The position numbers were made by a program, and so were the translations under genes. Below, in pieces: positions 7,039-7,891 of a stretch of 7,891 nt of DNA; position 1 is the first letter of the stretch, and each line of letters starts with the position of its first letter. The notes under the pieces are model-generated. The model was not told the origin of the DNA. It made no database searches and saw only the letters and a program-made list of their open reading frames with translations. The DNA comes from Lentisphaerota bacterium (GTDB taxonomy: Bacteria; Verrucomicrobiota; Kiritimatiellia; RFP12; UBA1067), in NCBI GenBank assembly GCA_015061765.1, contig SUVZ01000163.1, positions 1 to 7,891 on the forward strand, given 5' to 3'.

Positions 7039-7058
7039 CGAATCTCGATATATTGCAG

Positions 7059-7817
7059 TCACTTCTCCTCCGTAACGACTACCGTTTCGATTCCGAGGGC
7101 GCGGCCAAGTTTCTTGATTTCGGCGGCGTGATGGCCAATACCGAGAGCGAAGTGGTGCGTCGGGCCTTCGAGCGACCAGTTGCGCAGGAATGTGCGCACG
7201 TCCGGAGGAAACTTTCCGTGCGTGTTGGTGTTGCCGGTTGCCGGGATCGGTCCTGCAAGCGACTCACCTTCTGCGACAATGAACTTGAATGAGCCATCGG
7301 CTTTGAGTCCAATGGAAAGCATCGTTATCGGACCTTCCTTGATGCTGAACTCCACGCCTGCGCCCTTGCCGGGCTTGCCGTGATATTTCTTGAGCGAGCG
7401 GAGGACAGGACGCTTCGCAGCGATGTTCAGGTGGTGAGGTCCGTCGTGTCCGACAAGAACCGTATCGCGATCAAAATCTATCGGATGGAACTCCGCAAAA
7501 CTGCCGCCGATATCGAGACGGTCGAATATCATCATCGCAACGCAGTTCTTGAGGTCGAACTCTCCGCACATCGGAAATCCAGCCGCCGTAAGAAGCGAAT
7601 TACCGACGATGAAGTTGGTTACGAGTTCGCGCGTCATGGAACCGGGTTCACCTTCGTAGTAGTAGGCGAATCCGTCGAGGGTGCGCTTTTCGATGAACTT
7701 TTCAAGCGCGACAGCGGCCTTTGCTGCAACGTCAAGGTCGCGTTCAGTGAGCTTTTCCGTCCAAGGATCGGAAACAGGATCGGGCGTATCGAAGAAGTCG
7801 AGAATGCGCTTTTTCAT
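7059..7817 (-). CDS. L-arabinose/L-fucose isomerase family protein, C-terminal metal-binding half
   Basis: 252 residues from the ATG at 7817. The sequence follows the C-terminal half of the L-arabinose/L-fucose isomerase superfamily, whose members are about 450-500 residues. Candidate metal ligands are all present: Glu86 in GEFDLKN, Glu109 in FAEFHPIDF, His124 in VLVGHDGPHH, and His221/222 in GPTHHFALG. Supporting segments include HGKPGKG, FIVAEGESLAGP and TGNTNTHGKF. Members interconvert aldoses and ketoses in the cytoplasm using Mn2+. The N-terminal domain of about 200 residues, which helps form the sugar site, is missing from this window. There is no Shine-Dalgarno before 7817, and the frame remains open to 7891, so this ATG may be internal. 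The upstream codons EVIA-MKKRILDFF read as natural helix, whereas the codons before them come from a palindromic repeat. It is either a gene continuing past the edge or a truncated remnant. The 3' end is tail-to-tail with the ATPase remnant, 20 bases away. Confidence 0.75.
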   Translation of the reverse strand: MKKRILDFFDTPDPVSDPWTEKLTERDLDVAAKAAVALEKFIEKRTLDGFAYYYEGEPGSMTRELVTNFIVGNSLLTAAGFPMCGEFDLKNCVAMMIFDRLDIGGSFAEFHPIDFDRDTVLVGHDGPHHLNIAAKRPVLRSLKKYHGKPGKGAGVEFSIKEGPITMLSIGLKADGSFKFIVAEGESLAGPIPATGNTNTHGKFPPDVRTFLRNWSLEGPTHHFALGIGHHAAEIKKLGRALGIETVVVTEEK

Positions 7818-7845
7818 CGCGATTACTTCGGCGGCGGCTTGTTGC

Positions 7846-7866
7846 GGCGGTCTCGGAGAGACCGCC
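7846..7866. repeat. REP-like GC-rich palindrome
   Basis: GGCGGTCTC (7846-7854), a GGA loop and GAGACCGCC (7858-7866) form a perfect 9-bp hairpin, flanked by GC-rich low-complexity sequence. It has the look of a dispersed palindromic element of the kind found in multiple copies between genes. Only one copy is in the window, so repetition is inferred. It sits about 29 bases upstream of the isomerase ATG and has no T-run, so it is not a clear terminator. Confidence 0.5.
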
Positions 7867-7891
7867 CTACCAGCTCCACCCCCTTGGGTCG

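Noticed and set aside
5992..7062. 356-codon minus-strand frame spanning the whole TA and ATPase-remnant region
   Set aside because: It runs antisense to two proteins with clear RelB and PIN motifs and crosses promoters and AT-rich gaps. The translation has no recognisable domain, so it is probably open by chance.
7846..7866. Palindrome as an intrinsic terminator
   Set aside because: The stem is GC-rich, but neither strand has a following T-run.

Overview
The window looks like a chromosomal segment from a polysaccharide-degrading bacterium of the PVC superphylum, most likely Kiritimatiellota or a Lentisphaerae-like gut or rumen lineage. This rests on gene content only: a large secreted protein with an autotransporter-associated (PATR-like) beta-strand repeat, a very large secreted multi-module glycan enzyme containing a WbsX/GH99-like domain, an arabinose/fucose-isomerase-family protein, and a GC-rich palindromic intergenic-type repeat. 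The phylum is an inference. No rRNA or other marker gene is present.

Left two thirds (1-5880, minus strand): a two-gene transcription unit. The upstream gene (2575-5880) encodes an exported protein of about 1,100 residues with three enzyme-like modules in a row: a GH26 beta-mannanase-like domain with both catalytic glutamates, a WbsX/GH99-like TIM-barrel domain, and a C-terminal alpha/beta-hydrolase (carbohydrate-esterase-like) domain. Fifteen bases downstream, behind a perfect GGAGG ribosome-binding site, a second exported gene begins at 2559 and stays open for 853 codons to the left edge. It is beta-strand-rich and contains a PATR-like repeat and discoidin-like patches. The pair suggests extracellular or surface breakdown of a mannose-containing, probably esterified, glycan.

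Middle (5881-7038, plus strand): a small accessory island divergent from the glycan operon. A good sigma70-type promoter (TTGCAT, 17 bp, TATAAT) with a direct repeat in its spacer drives a RelB/DinJ-type antitoxin (6065-6346), which overlaps a PIN-domain (VapC-like) toxin (6321-6689). It is followed by an AT-rich palindromic promoter or operator region and a 66-codon ORF (6838-7038). That ORF looks like the two ends of an archaeal-type ATPase joined together with the whole nucleotide-binding core missing.

Right end (7059-7891, minus strand): the metal-binding C-terminal half of an L-arabinose/L-fucose isomerase family protein. Its apparent ATG (7817) lies mid-protein relative to full-length family members. 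The reading frame stays open through a 9-bp-arm palindrome (7846-7866) to the window edge. The gene is therefore either cut by the window, carries an in-frame palindromic element, or is an N-terminally truncated remnant.

No tRNA, rRNA, CRISPR array, insertion sequence or convincing intrinsic terminator was seen. The longest gene-free stretches are 5881-6064 and 6690-6837, and both hold mainly promoter elements.
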